Source of the DNA: Blastocatellia bacterium
GTDB taxonomy: Bacteria; Acidobacteriota; Blastocatellia; Chloracidobacteriales; Chloracidobacteriaceae
Reading direction: 5' to 3'
Length of the DNA: 64,000 bases
NCBI GenBank assembly: GCA_019695185.1
Contig: JAIBAN010000019.1
Coordinates: forward strand, 28,068-92,067
The notes under the pieces were generated by a model, which was not told where the DNA came from, ran no database searches, and saw only the letters and a list, made by a program, of their open reading frames with translations. Positions 42,229 to 50,224 of the stretch are shown in pieces. The translations under genes were made by a program, and so were the position numbers. The first letter of the stretch is position 1. Each line of letters begins with the position of its first letter.

Positions 42229-44001
42229 ATGACCTCCGCAATCCTGACTGTTTTGATCTTGTTGTGCGTCGCCGTTTTCTTGTTCGCTCTGGAACGGATT
42301 CCGATTGACATTGTGACCATGATGCTGTTGGTCACGCTGGTCCTGACCCGGATACTGACACCTCAGGAAGCATTTGCCGGATTTGGCAACGATGTGGTGA
42401 TTACCATTTGCGGGTTGTTTGTTTTGACCGCCGGACTGGTCAAAACCGGGGTGGTGGACACCGTTGGCCGCTGGGCGCACAGTGTCGCCGGCAGCGACCC
42501 CTTTCGCTTGACCTTGATTGTCATGGTGTTGGCCGGACTTTCGGCTGCGGTCATGAAAAACACCACCACCACGGCCATGTTTCTGCCCATGGTGATTGGT
42601 TTGGCCGAGCGGGCCCGGATTCCCCCTTCCAAATTGCTGATGCCGCTTGCGTTCGGGGCAATTTTGGGAGGCACCTCGACGTTGATTGGCACCTCGACCA
42701 ATCTGGTGGTGGGCGATGCACTGGAACGGTATGGCATGCCGACCTACACGATGTTTGAACTGACCCGCGTCGGGGCAGTGCTGATGGTGGTCGGCATCAC
42801 CTACATGCTCACTATCGGAGTCCGCCTGCTGCCGAAACATGCCGTTCCTGATTCACTGACCGAACAGTATCAAATCCGGGAATACTTTACCGAAGTGCTG
42901 GTGCTGCCCAAGTCAAAACTGGTGGGGAAAACCCTGGATGAAGTCTACCAGCGGAAAATGCTCAACCTGCATGTGGTTGGTGTGCTGCGGAACAACCAGC
43001 GGGTCACCGGATATGCGGAATATCACATTCAGGAAGGTGACCTGTTGCTGGTTGAAGGCAAGATTGACGACATTTTGCGGGTCAAAGCGGAAATCGGAAT
43101 CGAGATTTTACCTGATTTCAAGCTGAGTGACGCGGACCTCGAAACCGAAACGATAGAACTCTTTGAAATCATTGTTTTGAATCACATCGAGATTATCGGG
43201 AGCACCCTCAAGGAACTGAATTTCCACGAACGGTTCCAGGTGACCGTGCTGGCGATTGACCGGCAAGGGGAAACCAGAGTTTCCAAACTCAGCTCAACCC
43301 GGCTGCGCTTTGGAGACGTGCTGCTGGTGCAGGGCAAAAGGCAGAATATCGAACGCCTGGTCAGCAAGGGCAGCGTGCTTTTGAAAGAAGTGACCGACCG
43401 CCGGGGGCGTCCGGGCAAACGCCGTTGGGCCTTGACGGCACTGGCGCTTTTTTTGGGATTTTCGGTAACCCATACGCTGGCCCTGCCGGTCGCGGCCCTG
43501 GTCAGTGTTTTGATTCTGCTGGGGTCAAGAGCCATTCTGGTGCGGGAGCTTTACGATTTGATTGACTGGCGGCTGATTGTGTTGATTGCCGGAATGATGA
43601 GCTTCGGAACCGCGATGGAAAAAACGGGAACCGACAAATATCTGGCGCAGTTGATTGTCCAATTGGTGGGAGGCTATGGCGAACTGGCGGTGCTGGCCGG
43701 TTTTTTTGTCCTGACGGCGGCGCTCACCCAGCCCATGTCAAATCAGGCGGCAGCCTTGGTGGTGTTGCCGATTGCCATCAAAACCGCTGTCACGTTGGGC
43801 GTCAATCCGCGTACTTTTGCCGTCATGGTGACCCTGGCCGCGTCCTGCTCGTTTATTACACCCCTCGAACCGGCCTGCGTGCTGATTTATACACCTGGCC
43901 ATTACCGCTTTTTCGATTTTGTGAAAGTCGGCACCCTGCTCACCATTATGGTTTTTATTGTGGTCATGATGATGGTGCCGCTGCTGTGGCCGCTTCATTA
44001 A
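42229..44001 (+). CDS. SLC13/DASS-type transporter with two RCK_C domains
   Basis: The 590-residue inner-membrane protein has about five N-terminal helices, two TrkA-C/RCK_C domains (about 220-300 and 305-385, with GYAEYHIQEGDLLLVEG and STRLRFGDVLLVQGK), then a second set of helices. The NTTTTAMFLPMVIGLA and PMSNQAAALVVLPIA signatures are those of the divalent-anion:Na symporter (SLC13/SAC1) family, whose RCK-containing members include sulfate transporters. Divergence from sat supports sulfate as substrate. The ATG at 42229 has AAAGG 8 nt upstream; another ATG two codons earlier is possible. Confidence 0.85.
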   Translation: MTSAILTVLILLCVAVFLFALERIPIDIVTMMLLVTLVLTRILTPQEAFAGFGNDVVITICGLFVLTAGLVKTGVVDTVGRWAHSVAGSDPFRLTLIVMVLAGLSAAVMKNTTTTAMFLPMVIGLAERARIPPSKLLMPLAFGAILGGTSTLIGTSTNLVVGDALERYGMPTYTMFELTRVGAVLMVVGITYMLTIGVRLLPKHAVPDSLTEQYQIREYFTEVLVLPKSKLVGKTLDEVYQRKMLNLHVVGVLRNNQRVTGYAEYHIQEGDLLLVEGKIDDILRVKAEIGIEILPDFKLSDADLETETIELFEIIVLNHIEIIGSTLKELNFHERFQVTVLAIDRQGETRVSKLSSTRLRFGDVLLVQGKRQNIERLVSKGSVLLKEVTDRRGRPGKRRWALTALALFLGFSVTHTLALPVAALVSVLILLGSRAILVRELYDLIDWRLIVLIAGMMSFGTAMEKTGTDKYLAQLIVQLVGGYGELAVLAGFFVLTAALTQPMSNQAAALVVLPIAIKTAVTLGVNPRTFAVMVTLAASCSFITPLEPACVLIYTPGHYRFFDFVKVGTLLTIMVFIVVMMMVPLLWPLH

Positions 44002-44139
44002 AGGACTGAGGACTGAGGACTGAGGACTGAGTAAAATACTCAAATTTCCGGGCTGTTTTCATTGAAGAGCTGTACAGTTTTCAGGGTTGCTGACCATTCT
44101 GCCAAATTGGAAATCACTCAGTCCTCAGTCCTCAGTCCT
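44001..44139. repeat. Inverted pair of AGGACTG heptamer arrays between convergent genes
   Basis: Left arm 44001-44031 starts at the last base of the transporter TAA; right arm 44117-44139 overlaps the 3' end of the ABC ATPase gene. The spacer is 85 nt. Confidence 0.9.
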
Positions 44140-45172
44140 GAAAAAATCGGACTGTTTCCGGTGGGATTTCCAGAGTGATGGAGTTACCGCGCTGAAGTTT
44201 GGCGGTTGCTTCCGATGCCGGCAGATGGCATTCAATCCAGTGGGAATCGTCCAGATGCACCGTCACCTGGAGGCGGATTCCAAAATCAATCACAGTTCCA
44301 ATTCGACCGGTGAGGGTGTTTTGGTCCGGTGTTCCGGCGACTACCCGGACGGTTTCCGGGCGAAACGCCACTGCGGTCGCCAGACCGGCTGAAGCAGGCA
44401 ACTTCCATTTCCCCCAAGGGGTTGTGAAGATTCCCTCCTGGGAACGTCCGTTGAGTACCATCCAACCGAAAAAACGGGCTACCTCCGGCGTTGCCGGCGT
44501 TGTGAAAAAGTCCCGTGGCGGCCCAACCTGAAGCATTTCACCGCTGGCGAGAAAGGCAATCCGGTCGGCTACACTAACGGCTTCCTGTTGGTCGTGTGTG
44601 ACAAACAGGGTGGTGATGGCAAGCTCCTGTTGCAGATTGCGCACAAATGCCCGCATGTCTGCGCGCAACTGTTCGTCGAGGGCGGAAAATGGTTCGTCGA
44701 GCAGCAGAATCTTTGGTTCGGTCACCAGGGCGCGGGCCAGTGCGGCCCGTTGTTCCTGCCCGCCGGAAAGCTGGGCCGGTCGCCGTGTTTCAAACCCTTC
44801 CAGCCGGACCCGGCGCAGTGCCTGCCGGGCGCGTTCAGTCCGCTCCGGTTCGGGAACCTTGCGCATCTTCAATCCGAAAGCGACATTTTCGAGCACGTTC
44901 AAAAACGGAAAAAGCAATGGTTTTTGAAACACCATGGCCACTTCGCGGCGCTCTGCCGGAAGGTTCAGCACGGAGGAACCGTTAAAGCACACATCGCCAG
45001 CCGTCGGTGCCAACAATCCGGCAATAATTTTCAGCAGTGTGGTTTTGCCGCAACCGGACGAACCCAACAGCGCCACCAGTTCGCCTCCGGCCACGTCCAG
45101 CGAGCAACCGCGTAAAACCTGATGGGAACCATAGCCGGCTGAAAGATGCTGCCAGGAAAGCCGGGTTTTCAT
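44132..45172 (-). CDS. ABC importer ATPase (YnjD/CysA/PotA type)
   Basis: The 346-residue ATPase has Walker A GSSGCGKT (37-44), Q-loop VFQKPLLFPF, signature LSGGQ (135-139), Walker B ILLLDEPFSALD and switch His in FVTHD, plus a C-terminal TOBE-type regulatory domain (about 250-340). It should energise the two downstream-encoded permeases of the same cluster. Its start overlaps the substrate-binding-protein stop (ATGA). The C-terminal Gln-Asp codons and TGA stop lie in an AGGACTG heptamer. Confidence 0.92.
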   Translation of the reverse strand: MKTRLSWQHLSAGYGSHQVLRGCSLDVAGGELVALLGSSGCGKTTLLKIIAGLLAPTAGDVCFNGSSVLNLPAERREVAMVFQKPLLFPFLNVLENVAFGLKMRKVPEPERTERARQALRRVRLEGFETRRPAQLSGGQEQRAALARALVTEPKILLLDEPFSALDEQLRADMRAFVRNLQQELAITTLFVTHDQQEAVSVADRIAFLASGEMLQVGPPRDFFTTPATPEVARFFGWMVLNGRSQEGIFTTPWGKWKLPASAGLATAVAFRPETVRVVAGTPDQNTLTGRIGTVIDFGIRLQVTVHLDDSHWIECHLPASEATAKLQRGNSITLEIPPETVRFFQD

Positions 45173-46413
45173 GGTTTGCGCAGCACCTTTTCACGCCAGT
45201 CTTTTTCCAGCCGGTCCAGATAGGCGGCATCGGGTTCGGGCAGCAAATGCGAGGAAAGTTCCGTCGGGGAAAGGGTGGCGGGTCCCCGTGGCAAGGCTTC
45301 CACCGCTGCCTGCTGCCCGGCGTCAAGCCGGCTGATATCATGCGGATAGGTTGAACCCAAGACCCGCGACTGCTCCAAGAGGTGTTCCGCCGACATCAGA
45401 TGGTTCATCACCGTCAAGGCTCCGGAAATGTTGGTGGCATTGAATGGAATGGCCAGAAAGTTGTAATTCCCAATCGTGCCCTCATCAAAGACGAACGTCC
45501 GCACCGTGGGCGGAAACTCGCCCCGCTCAATCCGTTGTGAGGCAAAGGTCGGTCCGTAACTCATGGAAAAATCAATTTCCTGGTTGGTAAACAGCCGGTC
45601 AAGTTCTTTGGGGGTGGCCGGAAACGTCTCGCCCTGTTTCCACAAAAAAGGCTTGATGTCGTTCAGGTAGTCCAACGTCGGCCCGGCGGCTTTTTGATAG
45701 AGCGCTTCGTCAAAACCATTTTGAAACGCCTGGGGATTGCCGCCAAAGTGGAGCAGCACATGGCGGATAAAAACCGAACCGGTGAAATCCGGCGGGGCCG
45801 GATAGGTAAAGCGGCCCGGATGGGCTTTGACCCAGGTGCGCAGGGCTTCGATTGATTTGGGCGGTTCGGGGGTGCGTGCCATATCGTAGGCCAGGACGAA
45901 CTGCGCGTACTGCCAGACAGCTTCGTAACCTTCAATCGGCGTCCCGAAATCCCGTTGCCGGGCGGCTTCCGGATAGAGCCGGACGTTGGGCAGCCGTTCG
46001 GAAAACGGTCCCCACAACACCGCTCCCTGTTTGGCCGTGCGGAAGTTTTCCCCGTTAATCCAGACCATATCAACCGAGCCGTTGCTGGTTTTGCCCGCTC
46101 CTTTTTCGTTAAGCAGCTTGTTGACAATTTCAATCGTGTCGTTGTAGGGCACGATTTTGAGCGTGATTCCATATTGTTGCTTGAGTTTCTCAGTCACCGG
46201 ACCTTGAAAATAGCGGTTGCGGGCTTCGTCTCCGGCCCACATGGCAAAATTGACGGTGGTCCCCTGAGCCTGTTGCAGGATGGTTTCCCAGGGCGTTCGT
46301 TCAAATTCCTGCGGGGAAAGCCTGCCTGGAGTTGGAGGTTTTGGTTGACCGCAAGCCAAAGAAATGACCAGCAGGCTCAGAAGAAAAAAACGAAAAAGGG
46401 AATGAGGGCTCAT
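45169..46413 (-). CDS. YnjB-like ABC substrate-binding lipoprotein
   Basis: The 414-residue lipoprotein has a signal segment with lipobox SLAC and a periplasmic binding fold. The blocks TVNFAMWAGDEARNRYFQG and SVDMVWINGENFRTAKQ, followed by LPNVRLYPEA, match the YnjB family of E. coli. YnjBCD is an uncharacterised importer related to thiamine and iron(III) systems; the ligand here is unknown. The ATG at 46413 is preferred to an upstream TTG. Four-base overlap with the ATPase gene implies coupling. Confidence 0.88.
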   Translation of the reverse strand: MSPHSLFRFFLLSLLVISLACGQPKPPTPGRLSPQEFERTPWETILQQAQGTTVNFAMWAGDEARNRYFQGPVTEKLKQQYGITLKIVPYNDTIEIVNKLLNEKGAGKTSNGSVDMVWINGENFRTAKQGAVLWGPFSERLPNVRLYPEAARQRDFGTPIEGYEAVWQYAQFVLAYDMARTPEPPKSIEALRTWVKAHPGRFTYPAPPDFTGSVFIRHVLLHFGGNPQAFQNGFDEALYQKAAGPTLDYLNDIKPFLWKQGETFPATPKELDRLFTNQEIDFSMSYGPTFASQRIERGEFPPTVRTFVFDEGTIGNYNFLAIPFNATNISGALTVMNHLMSAEHLLEQSRVLGSTYPHDISRLDAGQQAAVEALPRGPATLSPTELSSHLLPEPDAAYLDRLEKDWREKVLRKP

Positions 46414-46490
46414 TGGGATAATTTTCAAGCAGATTCACCGCCGCAGGCGCAGAGGAGGCACAGGGTGTAGGCAGAGAAATCAAAGAAAAA

Positions 46491-46531
46491 ACTCTGCGAA
46501 AACTCTGCGAAAACTCTGCGAAAACTCTGCG
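46491..46531. repeat. 11-bp tandem repeat ACTCTGCGAAA
   Basis: Three full copies and a partial fourth lie in the gap between the second permease and the binding-protein gene. The neighbouring GCGCAGAGGAGGCACAGG (46448-46465) carries an inverted CTCTGCG, again giving an inverted arrangement. Confidence 0.85.
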
Positions 46532-46557
46532 CCGCTGTGGTGAAAAAAGTTAAAGGC

Positions 46558-47364
46558 TTAACCATTTTTATGTTGTCCGGAAAATCCGCGCAAAAACCGG
46601 CTGGCCACCAAAAAAACCAGAATGGTTGGAGCCACCAGAACCAGGGTCAGCGCGGCTGTCACAGATTCATCTCCGGAACGTTGAAAGGCAACCAACAGAA
46701 CCGGCAGGGTGATGACCTGTCCGCCTCCGATGAGCAGCGTCAGCAGATACTGGCTCCAGGAAATGAGAAAGGCAAAAACCGCCGCCGCCGCAATTCCCGG
46801 AGCCAGAAACGGCAAAGTGACCGTGCGCCAGACAGCAAAGGTTGAGGCTCCCAGAGTCCGGGCCTGCGCTTCGTAGTCCGGGTCAAATCGCGCAAAACTG
46901 CCAGCCAGCATGAGCGTCGTGTAGGGAACGGTCGGAATCAAATGAACCAGCACCACCCCGGCCACCGAATCCGTCAATCCGTAGCGTACAAACAACGCAT
47001 GAACGCCCATTGCCGCCGCCAGCGGCGGTGACAGAACCGGCAGCAGCAACAGCAGCAGCACGCCGCTTTTGCCGGGAAAGTCGTGCCACGCCAGCGCCCG
47101 TGCTGCCGGAAGCGCCATTCCGACTGCCACCAGCGTGACAATCAGGGCGATGCCAAGACTGGTGACCAATCCGGTTCCGACCCCCGAACTGGAGGAAAAG
47201 ACATATTCCCACGCTCGCAGACTCCAGGAGCGCGGCAACAGGGCCGGCCAGTACCAGCCACGGGCAAAGGACCACAGCAGCAGCAGGCCCAGCGGCACCG
47301 TTGCCAGCCCGGCAATTCCCAGCCCGGCGGTCAGGTTTCGCAGTTTTCGGATGGATCCATTCAT
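46558..47364 (-). CDS. ABC importer permease (second half of YnjC-like pair)
   Basis: The 268-residue permease has six hydrophobic helices and the cytoplasmic EAA loop visible in ARTLGASTFAVWRTVTLP, where it contacts the ATPase. In E. coli, YnjC is one fused permease; here the two halves are separate genes. The ORF lies between the first permease and the binding protein, all on the minus strand. Confidence 0.88.
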   Translation of the reverse strand: MNGSIRKLRNLTAGLGIAGLATVPLGLLLLWSFARGWYWPALLPRSWSLRAWEYVFSSSSGVGTGLVTSLGIALIVTLVAVGMALPAARALAWHDFPGKSGVLLLLLLPVLSPPLAAAMGVHALFVRYGLTDSVAGVVLVHLIPTVPYTTLMLAGSFARFDPDYEAQARTLGASTFAVWRTVTLPFLAPGIAAAAVFAFLISWSQYLLTLLIGGGQVITLPVLLVAFQRSGDESVTAALTLVLVAPTILVFLVASRFLRGFSGQHKNG

Positions 47365-47415
47365 GAGTTTTTGAAACCGTGAAACACACGAAAAATTGGG
47401 GATTTGTTTTATTTT

Positions 47416-47440
47416 TTCGCGTATTTCGCGTATTTCGCGG
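47416..47440. repeat. 9-bp tandem repeat TTCGCGTAT
   Basis: Nearly three copies lie in the 84-nt gap between the two permease genes; a nearby GTGAAACACACGAAA (47377-47391) looks like an inverted, diverged partner. Confidence 0.75.
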
Positions 47441-47448
47441 TTAAGAAT

Positions 47449-48357
47449 TCAGAGAAGCAAAAAACTCTCCGGATTATTCCCACCAACCATGCGTTGGGCC
47501 ATCCGCAGATAGAGCCACACCAAAACACTGGTGATAAGCGAAATGACCACCGACAGGGCAATGGCAACCGGACGTTGTGCCAGGTCGGCATTCATGAATT
47601 TTTGCTGGGCCACCACCGCCAGCATGGCCGGATAGGTGCGCCCCAGTAAAAAGGGAACTTCAAAAGCCCCGAACAGAAAGGCAAACACCATCAGGGAGGC
47701 CGAAAGCACTGCCGGAGCCGCCAGCGGCAACGTGACATGGCGGAAGCGTTGCCAGGAGGAGGCTCCCAGGGTTTGTGCCACCATATCGAAGTCGTCTCCG
47801 ATGCGGACCAGCAAGGCCAGGGTCATCAAGGCGATAAACGGAATTTCCTTGAGGCAGTAGGAGAGCACGATACCGGCTCCATAGCGGTCATTGACCAGCG
47901 ACGGAAATTCCGCCGGGCTGTGAACCAGACCGCAGGCAAAAGCCAACCGGGCCAGCAATCCGCTGGATGAAGCCAAATTGATGACCACCACCGCCATGGC
48001 CAGATGCGGAAGCGCCAGGGGAATCTGCAACAAAGTCCGCCAGACCGGTTGCAGCCAGCGCAGGTCACGGACGGCCAACGCCACCGCAAACCCAAGCACG
48101 GCTGAAAGCATGGTGGCCACGGCTGCCAAAACAAATGTGAGCAGGAATGCGCTCCGGAATTCGGGGTCGGAACAGACCGTGCGGTAGTGAACCAGTGAAA
48201 ATGCGGTTTCGCCCGTGGCCGGAAAGTATCCCAGGCTTTGCGCCAGAGCCAGAACCAGCCCGCCGACGAACAATCCGCCCACCACGGACAACACCGGCAG
48301 GAGCAGTAGAAATGGGATTTTGTGGCGGGTCAGGTGGCTCAATCCGGTCAGAGGCAA
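47449..48357 (-). CDS. ABC importer permease (first half of YnjC-like pair)
   Basis: The 302-residue permease has six hydrophobic helices and an EAA loop in AQTLGASSWQRFRHVTLPLA. It is the first gene of the YnjBCD-like cluster and probably forms a heterodimer with the second permease. The divergent gap to folK (about 95 nt) must hold its promoter. Confidence 0.88.
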   Translation of the reverse strand: MPLTGLSHLTRHKIPFLLLLPVLSVVGGLFVGGLVLALAQSLGYFPATGETAFSLVHYRTVCSDPEFRSAFLLTFVLAAVATMLSAVLGFAVALAVRDLRWLQPVWRTLLQIPLALPHLAMAVVVINLASSSGLLARLAFACGLVHSPAEFPSLVNDRYGAGIVLSYCLKEIPFIALMTLALLVRIGDDFDMVAQTLGASSWQRFRHVTLPLAAPAVLSASLMVFAFLFGAFEVPFLLGRTYPAMLAVVAQQKFMNADLAQRPVAIALSVVISLITSVLVWLYLRMAQRMVGGNNPESFLLL

Positions 48358-48373
48358 TTCTCAATTTCTCAGA

Positions 48374-48385
48374 AAGGCATGCCTT
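48374..48385. promoter_or_regulatory. 12-bp palindrome in the folK/permease divergent region
   Basis: AAGGCATGCCTT is a perfect palindrome, followed by CTGTATGATAC, a possible -10 box for folK. It could be an operator for the importer cluster, but a 12-bp palindrome can also occur by chance. Confidence 0.3.
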
Positions 48386-48452
48386 CCTGTATGATACGCG
48401 GCGCTCACGATGCCATTTTCGTCCAACGCCTGACAACCGGCTTTCGCAAACC

Positions 48453-48983
48453 ATGCAAATTTGGTATCTCGGACTTGGTTCCAATCTGGGTGACCGCCTG
48501 ACGCTTTTAACGGCTGCTATCAAGCGGCTGATTGAAGGGAGTCAGAACTGGCGGGTTTCGTCATTCTATGAAACCGAGCCGATGGATTATCTGGACCAGC
48601 CCTGGTTTTTGAATGCGGTGCTCGAAGTGCAATTTGCCCAGCCGCGAAACCCGTATGAATTTTTGCGAACCTGCCTGGAACTGGAAGCCGAATTTGGCCG
48701 GGTCCGCACCGTCCCACGTGGTGCGCGGACCCTGGATGTGGACATTCTGCTGGGTTCAACCGGTGGAACGCCCCTCGTGCTGGACGAAATGCAAAATGGC
48801 CTGCATTTGACCGTTCCGCACCCGCGTTTGCACCTGCGCCGGTTTGTGCTGGAACCCCTTTGTGAGTTATGTCCGGAAGATGCCCATCCGGTTTCGGGAA
48901 AGTCGTTTGGCACGTTTTTACAGGAATTGGGAACGCACGATGCCGTTCACAGGTTGAACGAGGTTTTTTCCCTTCGGGAGTAA
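48453..48983 (+). CDS. folK: 2-amino-4-hydroxy-6-hydroxymethyldihydropteridine pyrophosphokinase
   Basis: The 176-residue enzyme transfers pyrophosphate from ATP to the pterin in folate synthesis. It begins with the family signature YLGLGSNLGDR and has the catalytic metal-binding RTLDVDILL (Asp95, Asp97) and PHPRLHLRRFVLEPL. No strong Shine-Dalgarno sequence is visible. A longer upstream frame runs antisense into the permease gene and is rejected. Other folate genes are absent here. Confidence 0.95.
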   Translation: MQIWYLGLGSNLGDRLTLLTAAIKRLIEGSQNWRVSSFYETEPMDYLDQPWFLNAVLEVQFAQPRNPYEFLRTCLELEAEFGRVRTVPRGARTLDVDILLGSTGGTPLVLDEMQNGLHLTVPHPRLHLRRFVLEPLCELCPEDAHPVSGKSFGTFLQELGTHDAVHRLNEVFSLRE

Positions 48984-48990
48984 GAATCCC

Positions 48991-50214
48991 ATGTCTGAAT
49001 ACAGTCTTTTTTCACAACCTGAAAAACCTTCAACTCCTGACCATGACGAAAAACGGGGGCTGCTTGGCCTGATGGTGTTTTTTGTGGTGCTGCTGGCCGG
49101 CGGAGCGGGCGGGTATATCTGGTGGCAACGGGTTGGCGGGCTGAAAGGCTTGACCACGCCCAAACCGCCGCCGAAGGTTGCCAATGATTTCAGTTATGAA
49201 ACCCACCGGATTCGGATGGACATTTTGGCATATCTGGCCCAGCCCCGTTTTGCGGGACGGCAATTTGAGGAGCAGGTGCTGGGAAAAGCCCATCTGGAGC
49301 TTTTTCAGATTGACGACCAGGAAGCCTATTTTTCGCTCCCGGACGAGGCCAGCCAGCCGGCGGCCCTCCAGACGGTTTTGCAGCAACTGACCCTTGACCC
49401 GAAAAAAATTGACCTTGCCAAAGCCGAAGACGGGCGCTGGAAGCTGGGGAGCTATTCGCTGGCGCAGACACCGCAAAAGGCCGTCTTTTTCAAAACCGCC
49501 GCCAAAAACGTCAAAATCGAGCCGCACCGGATTTTACAGTTTCCCTTTAAGCAGGGAACCTACACGATGAACCTCAAGGAAATGGCTGATTTTGTGAGCA
49601 ACAAGTCCATTTTCGGAGGGCTTCTGCGGGCTGACACGAAAATCCGGGATGCAGCCGGAAAATATGTCTTTTTTTTCAATCACGGGGCGTATGTGGCCCA
49701 GCCCAAAGAAGCCTCGCTGGCCCGGCTGGTCGGGGATTTAACCAAAGATATTCCGGCTTCCGACCCGCAGGCGCGGGAAAAGCGCATTCAGCGCCTGTTG
49801 GATTTGGTGACGGGTGAAATTGAGTATGATGAATCCGAAGCCCTGAGCGGTCTTGAAACGCTCAAACGTCCGAATGAAACGCTCATGAGCCGCCGCTCCG
49901 ATTGCAGCAATAAAACCATTTTGCTGGGGTCGTTGCTGGAACAACTGGGTGAGGATTATCTTTTTCTGTATTGTCCGGGGCACATCACCGTGTGTGTGCC
50001 CCAAGGCGGCTTTCCGGTGACCAACGGGCTGACTTTTTCCTGGGAAGCCAAAACGTGGGTGATTGCGGAAACAACCACACGTGGATTTGAAATTGGAGTG
50101 ACCAGGGTACAGGACCCTGAAGCCCGTTTTAAGCGGGTGCAGTACGTCCAGCGACCACGCTTCAAGAATATCATTTACAACGCCAACACTTTTGAAACAT
50201 TGAATTTCCGCTGA
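48991..50214 (+). CDS. Membrane-anchored transglutaminase-like protein
   Basis: The 407-residue protein has a short cytoplasmic N-terminus, one membrane helix (about 24-44) and a periplasmic part. The C-terminal region (about 255-405) has a transglutaminase/protease-like Cys-His-Glu arrangement: Cys305 in SDCSNKT, His331 in PGHITV and Glu360 in IAETT. It starts 7 nt after folK and ends 10 nt before the HEAT-repeat gene. By analogy it may be a cysteine peptidase or crosslinker in the envelope, but the assignment rests on the triad alone. Confidence 0.75.
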   Translation: MSEYSLFSQPEKPSTPDHDEKRGLLGLMVFFVVLLAGGAGGYIWWQRVGGLKGLTTPKPPPKVANDFSYETHRIRMDILAYLAQPRFAGRQFEEQVLGKAHLELFQIDDQEAYFSLPDEASQPAALQTVLQQLTLDPKKIDLAKAEDGRWKLGSYSLAQTPQKAVFFKTAAKNVKIEPHRILQFPFKQGTYTMNLKEMADFVSNKSIFGGLLRADTKIRDAAGKYVFFFNHGAYVAQPKEASLARLVGDLTKDIPASDPQAREKRIQRLLDLVTGEIEYDESEALSGLETLKRPNETLMSRRSDCSNKTILLGSLLEQLGEDYLFLYCPGHITVCVPQGGFPVTNGLTFSWEAKTWVIAETTTRGFEIGVTRVQDPEARFKRVQYVQRPRFKNIIYNANTFETLNFR

Positions 50215-50224
50215 ATCTGCACGC

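Noticed and set aside
48147..48452. N-terminal extension of folK
   Set aside because: It runs antisense through the permease gene and has no FolK homology; the family signature begins at the ATG at 48453.
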